Part shown: positions 1-9,800 of the stretch, one piece after another
How positions within the stretch are numbered: the first letter of the stretch is position 1
Layout: each line of letters opens with the position of its first letter
Origin: Hyphomicrobiales bacterium
GTDB taxonomy: Bacteria > Pseudomonadota > Alphaproteobacteria > Rhizobiales > Xanthobacteraceae
DNA: 60,405 nucleotides
Direction: 5' to 3'
Assembly: GCA_016185205.1 (NCBI GenBank)
Contig: JACPOA010000078.1
Span: forward strand, 1-60,405
Program-made: the position numbers and the translations under genes
Notes under the pieces: model-generated
Told to the model about the DNA's origin: nothing
The model's database searches: none
What the model saw: the letters and a program-made list of their open reading frames with translations, nothing else

Positions 1-67
1 CGGCTACGATCGCTGCAAGACGCTTGCGACCGCCAGCCGTAACGTTCACCACGATTCCCTTGCGCAT
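1..67 (-). CDS. IS630-family transposase, N-terminal fragment cut by the window edge
   Basis: On the minus strand an ATG at 67 opens a frame that runs off the left edge and reads MRKGIVVNVTAGGRKRLAAI, followed by VA. This matches the start of IS630/Tc1-mariner-type transposases of rhizobia, which typically begin with a short beta strand and an 'ADRxRLEAIVADR'-like helix before the helix-turn-helix. Only 22 codons are visible, so neither the DDE catalytic residues nor the element's far end can be judged. The MITE-like element at 137-300 lies directly upstream. Recognition rests on a short peptide. Confidence 0.6.
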   Translation of the reverse strand, partial: MRKGIVVNVTAGGRKRLAAIVA

Positions 68-136
68 CCCCCCAGACTCGCATGCCCGCGAGTCACGGGG
101 AATCCCTAAAGGGACTCGTTTGTTAGCGCGGGACCA

Positions 137-300
137 CTAGGGCATGCACACATCTTATTCGCACGGCTCCAAACGCAGGCCAAAGAAGTTGAGTCTTTTC
201 ATGCAGTTGCCGCCGATACTCATGCCATGGAGTGGTTCACCGCGTGACATTCGTAAGCCATTGAAATTGGACTCATTTTCGAGATGTGTGCATGCCCTAG
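137..300. mobile_element. MITE-like element with perfect 19-bp terminal inverted repeats
   Basis: CTAGGGCATGCACACATCT at 137-155 is repeated as its exact reverse complement at 282-300, enclosing 126 bp with no credible gene. The outermost bases can be read as TA-flanked ends (TAGGG...CCCTA), as expected for IS630/mariner-type insertion into TA. The adjacent transposase start at 1-67 makes an IS630-related non-autonomous element the simplest reading. It could instead be part of the end of that IS. Confidence 0.65.
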
Positions 301-416
301 CGCGAAAGCGGGGACCCAGAGCCAAGCATTGCTGGATTCCCGCTCCCTGCTTCGCCAAAGCGAAGTCGCTTTGGCTTCGCGGCGGCGAGTGCGCGGGAAT
401 GAGCGGACCGGGGTCC
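301..416. repeat. Palindromic repeat, family B (dimeric), copy 1
   Basis: The stretch contains GCGGGGACCCAG, then CTGGATTCCCGC, a strong hairpin GCCAAAGCGA/TCGCTTTGGC (354-375) and GCGGGAATGA. The same motifs in the opposite orientation occur at 5280-5385 and 23581-23669. It abuts the MITE-like element and ends just before the stop codon of the phosphomutase gene, so it may also serve as its transcription end. Confidence 0.7.
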
Positions 417-424
417 CTCTGCTG

Positions 425-1924
425 TCAAATCGTCTGATTGTACGCGCCGACTTCCGGATGCGTGCGCAGCACGCCGTCGACCGCCTTGAACATCTCGCGC
501 ATGCGCGCTTCCGAGGCCGGACTTTCCACCACCACCACCAGCTCCGGCTTGTTCGACGACGCCCGCACCAGACCCCAGGTGCCGTCCTCAACCGTGACGC
601 GCGCGCCGTTGACGGTGACCAGATCGCGGATGGCTTGCCCGGCGAACTTGTCGCCTTTGGCCTTGGCCGCTTCGAAATGCTTCACCACCGCGTCGACCAC
701 GCCATATTTCTTCTCGTCGTCGCAATGCGGCGACATGGTGGGCGAGCCCCAGGTCTTCGGCAGCGCATCCTTGAGCTGCGACATTGTCTTTCCCGGACTG
801 CGGTCGAGCATGTCGCAGATCGCGAGCGCCGAGACAAAGCCGTCGTCATAACCGCGGCCGAACGGCTTGTTGAAGAAGTAGTGGCCGGACTTCTCGAAGC
901 CGGCGAGCGCCGACAGTTCGTGCGTGCGGCGCTTCATGTAGGAGTGGCCGGTCTTCCAGTAGTCGGCTTTGACGCCGTTCTTCAGCAGAACGGGATCGGT
1001 GGCATAGAGGCCGGTCGACTTCACGTCGACGACGAAGGTCGCGCCCGGATGCAGGCTCGACATATAACGCGCCAGCATCACGCCCACTTTGTCAGCGAAG
1101 ATTTCATCGCCGGTATCGTCGACCACGCCGCAACGATCGCCGTCGCCATCGAAGCCGAGGCCGACGTCGGCCTTATGCTGCAGCACCGCGTCGCGCATGG
1201 CGTGCAGCATCTCGAGATCTTCCGGATTCGGATTGTATTTCGGGAAGGTGTAGTCGAGTTCGCAATCGAGCGGCACCACCTCGCAGCCGATGGCTTCGAG
1301 GATGCGTTGCGCGAAGGCGCCGGCGGTGCCGTTGCCGCAGGCCGCGATCACCTTGAGCTTGCGCTTGATCTTCGGCCGCGTGGTCAGATCGGCGATGTAG
1401 CGGCCGGGGAAGTTCTCGACGAACACATAGGAGCCGCCGCCCTTGAGATCGAATTTCGCGCCCAGCACGATCTCTTTGAGCCGCGTCATCTCGTCCGGCC
1501 CGAAGGTGAGCGGGCGGTTGGCACCCATCTTGACGCCGGTCCAGCCATTGTCGTTGTGCGAGGCGGTGACCATGGCGACGCAGGGAACGTCGAGCGCGAA
1601 CTGCGCGAAATAGGCCATCGGCGTAATGCAGAGCCCGATGTCGTGCACCTTGCAGCCGGCCGCCATCAGGCCAGCGACCAGCGCCAGTTTCACCGAGGTC
1701 GAATAGCTGCGGAAATCATGGCCCGTGACGATCTCGGGCTTGACGCCCATTTCCCGAATAAGCGTACCCAATCCCATGCCGAGCGCCTGCACGCCCATCA
1801 GGTTGATTTCTTTTTCCAACAGCCAGCGCGCGTCGTATTCGCGAAAGCCGGTCGGCTTCACCAGCGGCGAGGACTCATAGGCATAGGTGTTGGGCGTCAG
1901 CGCGGGTTTTGGCGTCGGAAACAT
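425..1924 (-). CDS. Phosphomannomutase/phosphoglucomutase (alpha-D-phosphohexomutase family)
   Basis: This cytosolic enzyme interconverts hexose 1- and 6-phosphates, supplying mannose-1-P or glucose-1-P for envelope polysaccharides. The four-domain phosphohexomutase signatures are present: the phosphoserine loop TASHNDNGW with Ser122, the metal loop GFDGDGDRCG with Asp259, Asp261 and Asp263, and the sugar-specificity loop FEKSGHYFF. The length of 499 residues fits family members of this order. I chose the ATG at 1924 because MFPTPKPALTPNTYAYE begins the conserved protein; an upstream in-frame ATG would add 21 unrelated residues. PMM versus PGM specificity cannot be decided from sequence alone. 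Next upstream on the same strand is the aspartic protease gene, about 100 bp away. Confidence 0.9.
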   Translation of the reverse strand: MFPTPKPALTPNTYAYESSPLVKPTGFREYDARWLLEKEINLMGVQALGMGLGTLIREMGVKPEIVTGHDFRSYSTSVKLALVAGLMAAGCKVHDIGLCITPMAYFAQFALDVPCVAMVTASHNDNGWTGVKMGANRPLTFGPDEMTRLKEIVLGAKFDLKGGGSYVFVENFPGRYIADLTTRPKIKRKLKVIAACGNGTAGAFAQRILEAIGCEVVPLDCELDYTFPKYNPNPEDLEMLHAMRDAVLQHKADVGLGFDGDGDRCGVVDDTGDEIFADKVGVMLARYMSSLHPGATFVVDVKSTGLYATDPVLLKNGVKADYWKTGHSYMKRRTHELSALAGFEKSGHYFFNKPFGRGYDDGFVSALAICDMLDRSPGKTMSQLKDALPKTWGSPTMSPHCDDEKKYGVVDAVVKHFEAAKAKGDKFAGQAIRDLVTVNGARVTVEDGTWGLVRASSNKPELVVVVESPASEARMREMFKAVDGVLRTHPEVGAYNQTI

Positions 1925-2022
1925 CAGGTCCTCAAATGCGGAAGGCCGGGATTCGGAATGGCATACCCTAACGCCGGAACGCCGCAAAGCGCTCCTGAAA
2001 TACCGCCGTCATTCCAGGCAAA

Positions 2023-2538
2023 TTATTGCTCCAGCACCAAGCGGCCGTTGGCGTATTCGTAGCGCTTGAGCCTTGAGAGGAACGAGACGCCGAGCAGGTT
2101 CTGGCCCAGCACCTCGTCGGGCAACACCAGCGCCGGCACGTCGTAGACCGTGATGCCGCCGAGCTCGATGCGGTCGAGCTTGGCGGGCGCCGCTTTGATC
2201 TTGCCGTTGGCGGTGGAGACGGTCGCGGTGTAGTCGCTAGGGCGCGGGCGAATGCCGGCCTGCGCGGCGTCCGTTTCGCGCAGGACTACCGTCGAGGCGC
2301 CGGTGTCGACCAGGAAATCGACATAGCGGCCGTCGATCCGCGCCTCGACCTTGAAATGGCCCTGACGGTCGCTGTCCAGAACGAGGTTGCGGCCGGAGGT
2401 GGTCGGCTGCCGCGGCTGGTAAGCGGGCTCGACCGCCGCGGTCTGCGCGGACGGAGGCATCACGGCCCGGTCGGCGTAGCGCGCGAAATAGCCGCCAGCC
2501 AACAGCACGGCGACGGCAAAAAACAGGATCTGACGCAT
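2023..2538 (-). CDS. Membrane-anchored clan AA aspartic protease (TIGR02281-like)
   Basis: The 171-residue protein starts with a hydrophobic anchor (residues about 3-18), then a proline-rich linker and a single retropepsin-like domain. The catalytic motif is FLVDTGAST with Asp78, followed by a downstream LGQNLLGVSFLSRL, the pattern of the TIGR02281 family of bacterial retropepsin-like proteases. Such proteins act as homodimers; the domain here should face the periplasm. Physiological substrates are generally unknown. It is encoded upstream of, and in the same direction as, the phosphohexomutase gene, which may be incidental. Confidence 0.85.
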   Translation of the reverse strand: MRQILFFAVAVLLAGGYFARYADRAVMPPSAQTAAVEPAYQPRQPTTSGRNLVLDSDRQGHFKVEARIDGRYVDFLVDTGASTVVLRETDAAQAGIRPRPSDYTATVSTANGKIKAAPAKLDRIELGGITVYDVPALVLPDEVLGQNLLGVSFLSRLKRYEYANGRLVLEQ

Positions 2539-2669
2539 GAACCACCGAATCCCGGATAATTCGGAGGCGATCTTCGCACGCGCAAAGCCAAGGCGGCCTT
2601 AACGCGCAGCGCTCAGGCGGTGCGGGTTTGGTGCGTGGTGAGCGTGCAGTTAAGCGGATAGTTAAAATT

Positions 2670-5276
2670 TTACGTCCCGCGCGGCTTGGCGCGGCGGGTG
2701 GCCGGCGCGTGCAGCGGATCGTCCGGCCAGGGATGCCTGGGATAACGCCCGCGCATCTCGGCCTTCACTTGCGAATAACTGCCGCGCCAGAAGCCGGGCA
2801 GGTCGCGCGTCACCTGCACCGGGCGGTGCGCCGGCGACAACAACTCGATGACCAGCGGCACGCGCCCGCCGGCGATGCTCGGATGCCAGGCGAGACCGAA
2901 TAATTCCTGCACGCGGATGGACAGCTTCGGCCCCTCCTCGGCTTCGTAATCGATCGGCACATGCGAGCCGGACGGCGCGGTGAAATGGGTCGGCGCCTCG
3001 GCATCGAGCCGGCGGCGTAGATTCCACGGGATCAGCGTATCGAGCGCGGCAGCAAGATCGTCGGCGCTAATCTGCGCCAGCGCCGTTTTGCCGGTCAGGA
3101 ACGGCGTCAGCCATTCGGTGGCGGCATGCGCCAGCGCGTCGTCCGACAGGTCGGGCCACTCATCGCCCTCGGCCTTGCGCAGAAATTGCACGCGATCACG
3201 CAATTGCAATTGCGGCTTGCTCCATGGCAGCCGGCCGACGCCGAGCACCGCAATTCCCTCTGTCAGCAGTTTCGCGCTGTCCGCGTCGGGCGCGACCTGC
3301 TTGATCTGCTCGGCCAGCACCAGCGCGCCGAGGCGCCGGCTGCGACGGGCGCGCAGCGAGGCGGACGCGGCATCGAAGGTCACCGTGTCGCGGTCTTCGA
3401 TCCTGCCGCCGAAGCGCGCCTCGATCTCGGCCAACGAGATCGGCGCCGCCAAGATAATGCGGCTCGCCGCCGCCGCGCCGGTAAGCTCCGCCACCGTGAG
3501 GTACGGCTCGCGCGCCAGCGCCGAGGTCGCATCGACCAAGCCGCCGCGGCCATTCGCCAGCAGGAAACCGCCGCTGCCGCCGCCGCGATTTTTCGCTATG
3601 CGATCGGGATAGGCCAGCGCGAGCAGGGAGCCGGCACTTTCTATACCTCCCCCTGCAAGGGGGAGGTCGGCGCGCCAACGGGTCGGCGCAAAGCGCCGCC
3701 CGATGACAGGCTCCGCGCGTCGGGTGGGGGTCACTGGACGCATATCACCGACCCCACCCCGACCGCCTTCGGCGGTCGACCCTCCCCTTTCAGGGGAGGG
3801 AGAAGAAAGAGCGACCCACCGCTTCACCATGGCACGGGCATCTTCTGCGCGGCGCGAGCGGTCGCGGCGGAATTGATCGAGCCGGTGACGCAGATCGACA
3901 TCGTCGCCGCCGAGCCCGCGTTCGGTGAGCACCGCGGCAATCGCGGCGGCGAGTTCGCCGGCACCCTCCGCGCCGGCATCGACCACCATGCGCGCCAGCC
4001 GCGGCGGCAGTGGCAGCGCGCGCAACCTTCGGCCCTCCTCGGTGACGCGGCCAGCCAAGTCCATGGCGCCGAGTTCACGCAGCAATGCCTTGGCTTCGCT
4101 AAGCGCGGCCGCTGGCGGCGGGTCGAGAAACGCCAGCTTGCCCGGCTCGCTCGCGCCCCATTGCGCCAGGTCGAGCACGAAGGACGACAGATCGGCCGAC
4201 AGGATTTCCGGCCGCGTGTAAGGCTCGAGCGATCCGGTCTGCGGCTCGTCCCACAGCCGGTAGCAGACGCCCGGCTCGGTGCGCCCGGCGCGGCCGCGCC
4301 GCTGGTCGGCGGCCGCGCGCGAGACGCGAACCGTCTCCAATCGCGTGAGGCCGACATCGGGCTCGTAGCGCGGCACACGCGACAGACCGCTGTCGATCAC
4401 CACGCGCACGCCTTCGATGGTGAGCGAGGTTTCGGCGATCGAGGTCGCCAGCACCACCTTGCGTCGCCCGGCCGGCGCCGGCGTTATGGCGCGGTCCTGC
4501 TCGCGCGCATCGAGCGCGCCGTAGAGCGCGACGATATCGATCGTGGCGTCGGCGATGCGCTCTCTGAGCTGCGTTTCGGTGCGACGGATTTCGGCGGCGC
4601 CCGGCAGGAACACCAGCAGCGAGCCGCTGTCCGCCCGCAGACCGCGCGCGGCGGCGTCCACCACCTGCCGTTCGATCGGTGCGCGCGGATCGCGCCCGAG
4701 ATAGCGCGTCTCCACCGCAAACGCCCGGCCTTCGCTCTCGACCACCGGCGCCTGGTCGAGCAGCGCCGCCACGCGCGCGCCGTCGAGCGTCGCCGACATC
4801 ACCAAGATTTTAAGGTCCTCGCGCAGAGCCTGCTGGACGTCGCGCGCCAGCGCCAGCCCGAGATCGGCATCCAGCGACCGTTCATGAAATTCATCGAACA
4901 ATACAGCGGCGACGCCGTCGAGCGAAGGATCGTCGAGCACCAGCCGCGTGAACACGCCTTCCGTGATCACCTCGATGCGGGTGCGCTTGGAAATCTTCGA
5001 GCCGAAGCGCACGCGCAGGCCGACCGTGTCGCCGACATGCTCGTTGAGCGTCGAGGCCATGCGGCTGGCGGCGGCGCGGGCGGCCAGCCGGCGCGGCTCC
5101 AGCACCAGAATCTTTTTGCCCTGCGTCCATGGCTCGTCGAGCAGCACCAGCGGCACGCGCGTGGTCTTGCCCGCACCGGGCGGCGCCACCAGCACGGCGG
5201 CGTTGCCGGCACGCAGCGCGGCGGTGAGGCGCGGCAGCGCGTCGTCGATAGGAAGAGGTGTGTCGAACTTTTGCAT
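2670..5276 (-). CDS. hrpB: ATP-dependent helicase HrpB (DEAH/RHA family) with an in-frame repeat insert
   Basis: HrpB is a DEAH-box helicase-like ATPase of unclear cellular role. Walker A is APPGAGKTTR (31-40), the DEAH-box equivalent is LFDEFHERS, and motif VI is QRRGRAGRTEPGVCYRLW; the C-terminal HrpB-specific region ends with PRHPWPDDPLHAPATRR. The 868 residues are longer than the usual ~810-830, explained by about 52 extra residues at 493-544 that coincide exactly with the palindromic repeat at 3646-3800. The insert lies between the helicase-associated C-terminal segments, before the conserved LLALAYPDRIAK, in a place where the family has a short linker. All core motifs are intact, so the protein is probably functional. 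Confidence 0.93.
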   Translation of the reverse strand: MQKFDTPLPIDDALPRLTAALRAGNAAVLVAPPGAGKTTRVPLVLLDEPWTQGKKILVLEPRRLAARAAASRMASTLNEHVGDTVGLRVRFGSKISKRTRIEVITEGVFTRLVLDDPSLDGVAAVLFDEFHERSLDADLGLALARDVQQALREDLKILVMSATLDGARVAALLDQAPVVESEGRAFAVETRYLGRDPRAPIERQVVDAAARGLRADSGSLLVFLPGAAEIRRTETQLRERIADATIDIVALYGALDAREQDRAITPAPAGRRKVVLATSIAETSLTIEGVRVVIDSGLSRVPRYEPDVGLTRLETVRVSRAAADQRRGRAGRTEPGVCYRLWDEPQTGSLEPYTRPEILSADLSSFVLDLAQWGASEPGKLAFLDPPPAAALSEAKALLRELGAMDLAGRVTEEGRRLRALPLPPRLARMVVDAGAEGAGELAAAIAAVLTERGLGGDDVDLRHRLDQFRRDRSRRAEDARAMVKRWVALSSPSPERGGSTAEGGRGGVGDMRPVTPTRRAEPVIGRRFAPTRWRADLPLAGGGIESAGSLLALAYPDRIAKNRGGGSGGFLLANGRGGLVDATSALAREPYLTVAELTGAAAASRIILAAPISLAEIEARFGGRIEDRDTVTFDAASASLRARRSRRLGALVLAEQIKQVAPDADSAKLLTEGIAVLGVGRLPWSKPQLQLRDRVQFLRKAEGDEWPDLSDDALAHAATEWLTPFLTGKTALAQISADDLAAALDTLIPWNLRRRLDAEAPTHFTAPSGSHVPIDYEAEEGPKLSIRVQELFGLAWHPSIAGGRVPLVIELLSPAHRPVQVTRDLPGFWRGSYSQVKAEMRGRYPRHPWPDDPLHAPATRRAKPRGT
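3646..3800. repeat. Palindromic repeat, family A, inserted in frame inside hrpB
   Basis: It begins with the palindrome CCTCCCCCTGCAAGGGGGAG, contains GGGTGGGGGTC and GACCCCACCCCGACCGCC, and ends with CCTCCCCTTTCAGGGGAGGG. The same order of parts is found in polA (7877-7997) and between genes at 19877-19982. In hrpB it is read antisense to the polA copy, yet is still open, giving a peptide rich in Gly, Arg and Pro that ends in LPLAGGG. Confidence 0.85.
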
Positions 5277-5279
5277 CTA

Positions 5280-5385
5280 TCGTCATCACCCGCGCAAGCG
5301 GGCGATCCAGTAACCGCAGGCAGTAAAGAGTTCGCGATGTCGGTGATTACTGGGTCCCCCGCTTTCGCGGGGGACGACAACGTCT
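5280..5385. repeat. Palindromic repeat, family B (dimeric), copy 2
   Basis: Two hairpins in the hrpB-ugd gap: TCACCCGCGCAAGCGGGCGA followed by TCCAG, and about 50 bp later TGGGTCCCCCGCTTTCGCGG. The first-hairpin / spacer / second-hairpin order is the same as at 23581-23669. It sits between two genes of the same direction. Confidence 0.75.
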
Positions 5386-5405
5386 ATTGAACACGGCGTT
5401 TGGAA

Positions 5406-6716
5406 TCATTTCTTCGCCCGCCCGATGCCTTCATAGGCGAAGCCGTGGCGGACGATCTCCTCCGGCCGGTAGACATTGCGCAGGTCGACCAGCACCGGGC
5501 TCGCCATAATCTTCTTCAGCCGCGCGAAATCGAGCGCGCGGAACTGCTCCCATTCGGTGACGATCACCAGCGCGGAGGCGCCCTCGGCGCAGGAATAGGC
5601 GTCGTTACAGAAGGTGACGTTGGTGAACAGCGGCTTGGCCTGCTCCATGCCGGTGGGGTCGAAGGCGCGCACCTTGGCGCCCATGTCCTGCAGCGCGGTG
5701 ATCAGCGGGATCGACGGCGCCTCGCGCATGTCGTCGGTGTTCGGCTTGAAGGTTAAGCCCAGCACGGCGATGGTCTTGCCGCGCAACTCGCCGCCGAGCG
5801 CGTTTGCCACCTTGCGCGCCATGGAGCGCTTGCGCGCGTCGTTCACCGCCACCACCGCCTCGACGATGCGCAGCGGCGAGTCGTGATCCTGCGCGGTCTT
5901 TATCAGCGCCACCGAATCCTTGGGAAAGCACGAGCCGCCGAAGCCCGGACCGGCATGCAGGAATTTCGGCCCGATGCGGTTGTCGAGCCCGATGCCGCGC
6001 GCGATCTCCTGCACGTCGGCGCCGACTTTCTCGGCCAGATCGGCGATCTCGTTGATGAAGGTGATCTTGGTGGCGAGGAAGGCGTTGGCGGCGTATTTGA
6101 TCAGCTCGGCGGTACGCCGGCCGGTGAACAGGATCGCCGAACGGTTGATGTAGAGCGGACGATAGAGCTCCGTCATCACCTCGCGCGCGCGCGCGTCATC
6201 GCTGCCGACCACGATGCGGTCGGGCAGCTTGAAGTCCCGGATCGCGGCGCCTTCGCGCAGGAATTCCGGATTGGACACCACGGCGAATTGCGCATCGGCG
6301 CGCGTTTCGCGAATGATGCGCTCGACCTCGTCGCCGGTGCCGACCGGCACGGTCGACTTGGTGATGACCACGGTGAAACCTTCGAGCGCGCGGGCAATCT
6401 CGCGCGCGGCGTCGAACACGTAGGACAGATCGGCATGGCCGTCGCCGCGGCGCGACGGCGTGCCGACCGCGATGAAGACGGCGTCGGCGGCGGTGACCGC
6501 GCCCGGCAGATCGGTGGTGAATTTGAGCCGGCCGGCGCGCGCATTGGCGGCGACCAACTCGCTCAGCCCGGGCTCGTAGATCGGCATCTCGCCGCGCGCG
6601 ATCGCCGCGATCTTGCCCTTGTCCTTGTCGACGCAGGTCACTTCGTGGCCGAAATCGGCAAAGCAGGCCCCGGAGACGAGGCCGACATAGCCGGTACCAA
6701 TCATGGCGACGCGCAT
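5406..6716 (-). CDS. ugd: UDP-glucose 6-dehydrogenase
   Basis: The enzyme oxidises UDP-glucose to UDP-glucuronate with two NAD+, feeding exopolysaccharide and lipopolysaccharide synthesis. The 436 residues match family length. The N-terminal Rossmann motif is IGTGYVGLVSGACFADFGHEV, the catalytic cysteine lies in GPGFGGSCFPKD, and the C-terminal UDP-binding domain contains LGLTFKPNTDDMREAPS. I chose the ATG at 6716 because MRVAMIGTGYVGL is the canonical start; the frame upstream is open but unrelated. The gene stands alone between a repeat and the divergent polA. Confidence 0.95.
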   Translation of the reverse strand: MRVAMIGTGYVGLVSGACFADFGHEVTCVDKDKGKIAAIARGEMPIYEPGLSELVAANARAGRLKFTTDLPGAVTAADAVFIAVGTPSRRGDGHADLSYVFDAAREIARALEGFTVVITKSTVPVGTGDEVERIIRETRADAQFAVVSNPEFLREGAAIRDFKLPDRIVVGSDDARAREVMTELYRPLYINRSAILFTGRRTAELIKYAANAFLATKITFINEIADLAEKVGADVQEIARGIGLDNRIGPKFLHAGPGFGGSCFPKDSVALIKTAQDHDSPLRIVEAVVAVNDARKRSMARKVANALGGELRGKTIAVLGLTFKPNTDDMREAPSIPLITALQDMGAKVRAFDPTGMEQAKPLFTNVTFCNDAYSCAEGASALVIVTEWEQFRALDFARLKKIMASPVLVDLRNVYRPEEIVRHGFAYEGIGRAKK

Positions 6717-6884
6717 TATTCCCGAGTCCGTCACAAGGGCGGTTAGCCGATTTCCGGCCGCGGCCGGCGGCGCCTGCATAGCAGAGGCGGTCTGGAGAGG
6801 CGAGAGCCGCGGCCAAAGGCGGTTAAGTCCACAGGCACGCATCGGCAGATTGATAATCCGCCGCTGACGGCCCACATTCGGGCC

Positions 6885-9800
6885 ATGCCAGCTTCCGCAA
6901 AATCCAACACCAAAAGCACCACTCGGTCGAACCCGGCGGCCCGCCCGCTCAAGAAGGGCGACCATCTGTTCCTGGTGGACGGCTCCGGCTACATCTTCCG
7001 CGCCTATCACGCGCTGCCGCCGCTCACCCGCAAGTCGGACGGCCTGCAGGTCAATGCCGTGCTCGGCTTCTGCAACATGCTGTGGAAGCTCCTGGCCGAG
7101 ATGAAGGACGACAAGCCCACGCATCTGGCGGTGGTGTTCGACAAATCCGAAAAGACCTTCCGCACCGAATTTTATCCCGAATACAAGGCGCACCGGCCGG
7201 ACGCGCCGGCCGACCTCATTCCGCAGTTTCCGCTGATCCGCGAGGCGGTGCACGCCTTCGAGATCCCCTGCCTGGAGCAGGCCGGCTTCGAGGCCGACGA
7301 CCTGATCGCGACCTATGCGCGGCTCGCCTGCGAAGCCAAGGCGACGACCACCATCGTGTCGTCCGACAAGGACTTGATGCAGCTCGTCGGCAACGGCGTC
7401 ACCATGTACGACACCATGAAGGACCGCCGCATCGGCGCCGCCGAGGTGATGGAGAAATTCGGCGTCGGTCCCGACAAGGTGATCGAGGTGCAGGCGCTGA
7501 TCGGCGACTCATCCGACAACGTGCCGGGCGTGCCCGGCATCGGCGTGAAGACCGCGGCGCAGTTGATCGGCGAATATGGCGACCTGGAGACGCTGCTCAA
7601 GCGCGCCAAGGAGATCAAGCAGGACAAGCGCCGGCAATCGCTGATCGACAATGCCGAGCTGGCGCGGCTGTCGAAGCGCCTGGTCACGCTCGACCGCAAT
7701 GTGCCGCTTGATGTGGCGGTCGACCAGCTCGCAGTGCATGAGCCCGACTACAAGCATCTGATCGCCTTCCTCAAGGCGATGGAGTTCAACACCATCACCC
7801 GCCGTGTCGCCGAGAAGAGCGGCATCGACGCGGCCGCGATCGAGGCGGATGCGAAGCTTTCGTCGGGCGCTTCTATCCCTCCCCTGCAAGGGGAGGGTGG
7901 CGCCGCGTCAGCGGCGCCGGGTGGGATCAGCGGCGACCTGTTCGCGACCCCCACCCGGCCGCCTGCGGCGGCCACCCTCCCCCTTTCAGGGGGAGGGATT
8001 GGAAGTCCGATCTCGCTCGCCGCCGCGCGTGCGGAAAAGGCGCGCGCCGCCAAGATAGACCGCTCGAAATACGAATGCGTGCGCACGCTTCCCCGCCTGA
8101 AGGAATGGATCGCGCGCGCGCATGAACTGGGCGTGATCGCGGTCGACACCGAGACCACCAGCCTCGACCCGATGACCGCCCAGCTGTGCGGCTTCTCGCT
8201 GGCGCTGGCACCGAACGAGGCCTGCTACGTGCCGATCGGCCATCGCGAGGGCGGATCGGCACGTGGCGGCGACCTGTTCGCGCCGGAAGCCAAACTTTGT
8301 GCCGATCAGATCCCTGAGGCGCAGGCGCTCAAGGCGCTCAAACCGATGCTGGAGGACAAAGCCGTCCTCAAGGTCGCGCAGAACATGAAATACGACTGGC
8401 TGGTGTTCGCGCAGCGCGGCATCGAGATCGCCGGCTACGACGACACCATGCTGATCTCCTACGTGCTCGACGCCGGCAAGGGCGGCCACGGCATGGACGA
8501 TCTGGCCGAAAAATGGCTGGGTCACAAAACCATTCACTTCGCCGACGTCGCCGGCTCCGGCAAGGCGCAGGTCAGTTTCGATTGCGTGGCGATCGACAAG
8601 GCGACCGAATACGCCGCCGAGGACGCCGATGTGACGCTGCGGCTGTGGAACGTGCTCAAGCCGCGGCTCGCCGCCGAACATGTCACAACCGTCTACGAGA
8701 CGCTCGAGCGCGCCATGCCCGATGTACTGGCGCGCATGGAGCGGCGCGGCATCTCGATCGACCGCCAGGTGCTCTCCCGCCTGTCCGGCGAGTTTGCGCA
8801 GAAGCAGGGCGCGCTCGAAGAAGAAATCAAGGCGCTGGCGGGCGAGCCGCTCAATCCCGGTTCGCCGAAACAGCTCGGCGACATATTGTTCGGCAAGATG
8901 AAGCTGCCGGGCGGCAGCAAGACCAAGACCGGGCAATGGTCGACCGGCGCGCGCGAGCTGGAAGAGCTGGCCGAGCAGGGCCATCAATTGCCGCGCAAGA
9001 TTCTCGACTGGCGGCAGGTGTCGAAGCTGCGCTCGACTTATACCGAGGCGCTGCCCAATTACGTCAACCCGACGACGCATCGCGTGCACACCAGCTATTC
9101 GCTCGCCGCCACCAGCACCGGCCGGCTGTCCTCGTCCGACCCCAATTTGCAGAACATCCCGATCCGCACCGAAGAGGGCCGCAAGATCCGCCGCGCCTTC
9201 GTGGCCGCGCCCGGCATGAAGCTCGTCTCCGCCGATTATTCTCAAATCGAATTGCGGCTGCTGTCGGAAGTGGCCGAGGTGCCGGCGTTGCGCAAGGCCT
9301 TCCAGGACGGCGTCGACATCCACGCCATGACCGCGTCGGAAATGTTCGGCGTGCCGGTCAAGGACATGCCGAGCGAGATTCGCCGGCGCGCCAAGGCGAT
9401 CAATTTCGGCATCATCTACGGTATTTCGGCCTTCGGGCTGGCGGCGCAGCTCGGCATCGAACGCGAGGAAGCCGGCGCCTATATCAAGAAATATTTCGAG
9501 CGCTTCCCCGGCATCCGCGACTACATGGACGAGACGCGCGAATTCTGCCGCGCCAACGGCTATGTGCTCACGCTGTTCGGCCGCAAATGTCATTACCCAG
9601 ACATCAAGGCCAGCAACGCCTCGATCCGCTCGTTCAACGAACGCGCCGCGATCAACGCCCGCCTGCAAGGCACCGCCGCCGACATCATCCGCCGCGCCAT
9701 GATGCGCATGGAGGGCGAGCTTAACAAAGCGAAGCTCAAGGCGCAGATGCTGCTGCAAGTGCACGACGAACTGATCTTCGAGGTGCCCGAGAGCGAAGTG

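Noticed and set aside
284-2062. 592-codon open frame opposite the phosphohexomutase gene
   Set aside because: It is an antisense shadow of a well-recognised enzyme in high-GC DNA; its translation is rich in His, Arg and Gln with no family features.
3126-5390. 754-codon open frame opposite hrpB
   Set aside because: It mirrors hrpB through its whole length and runs through two repeats; composition is that of a frame shadow.
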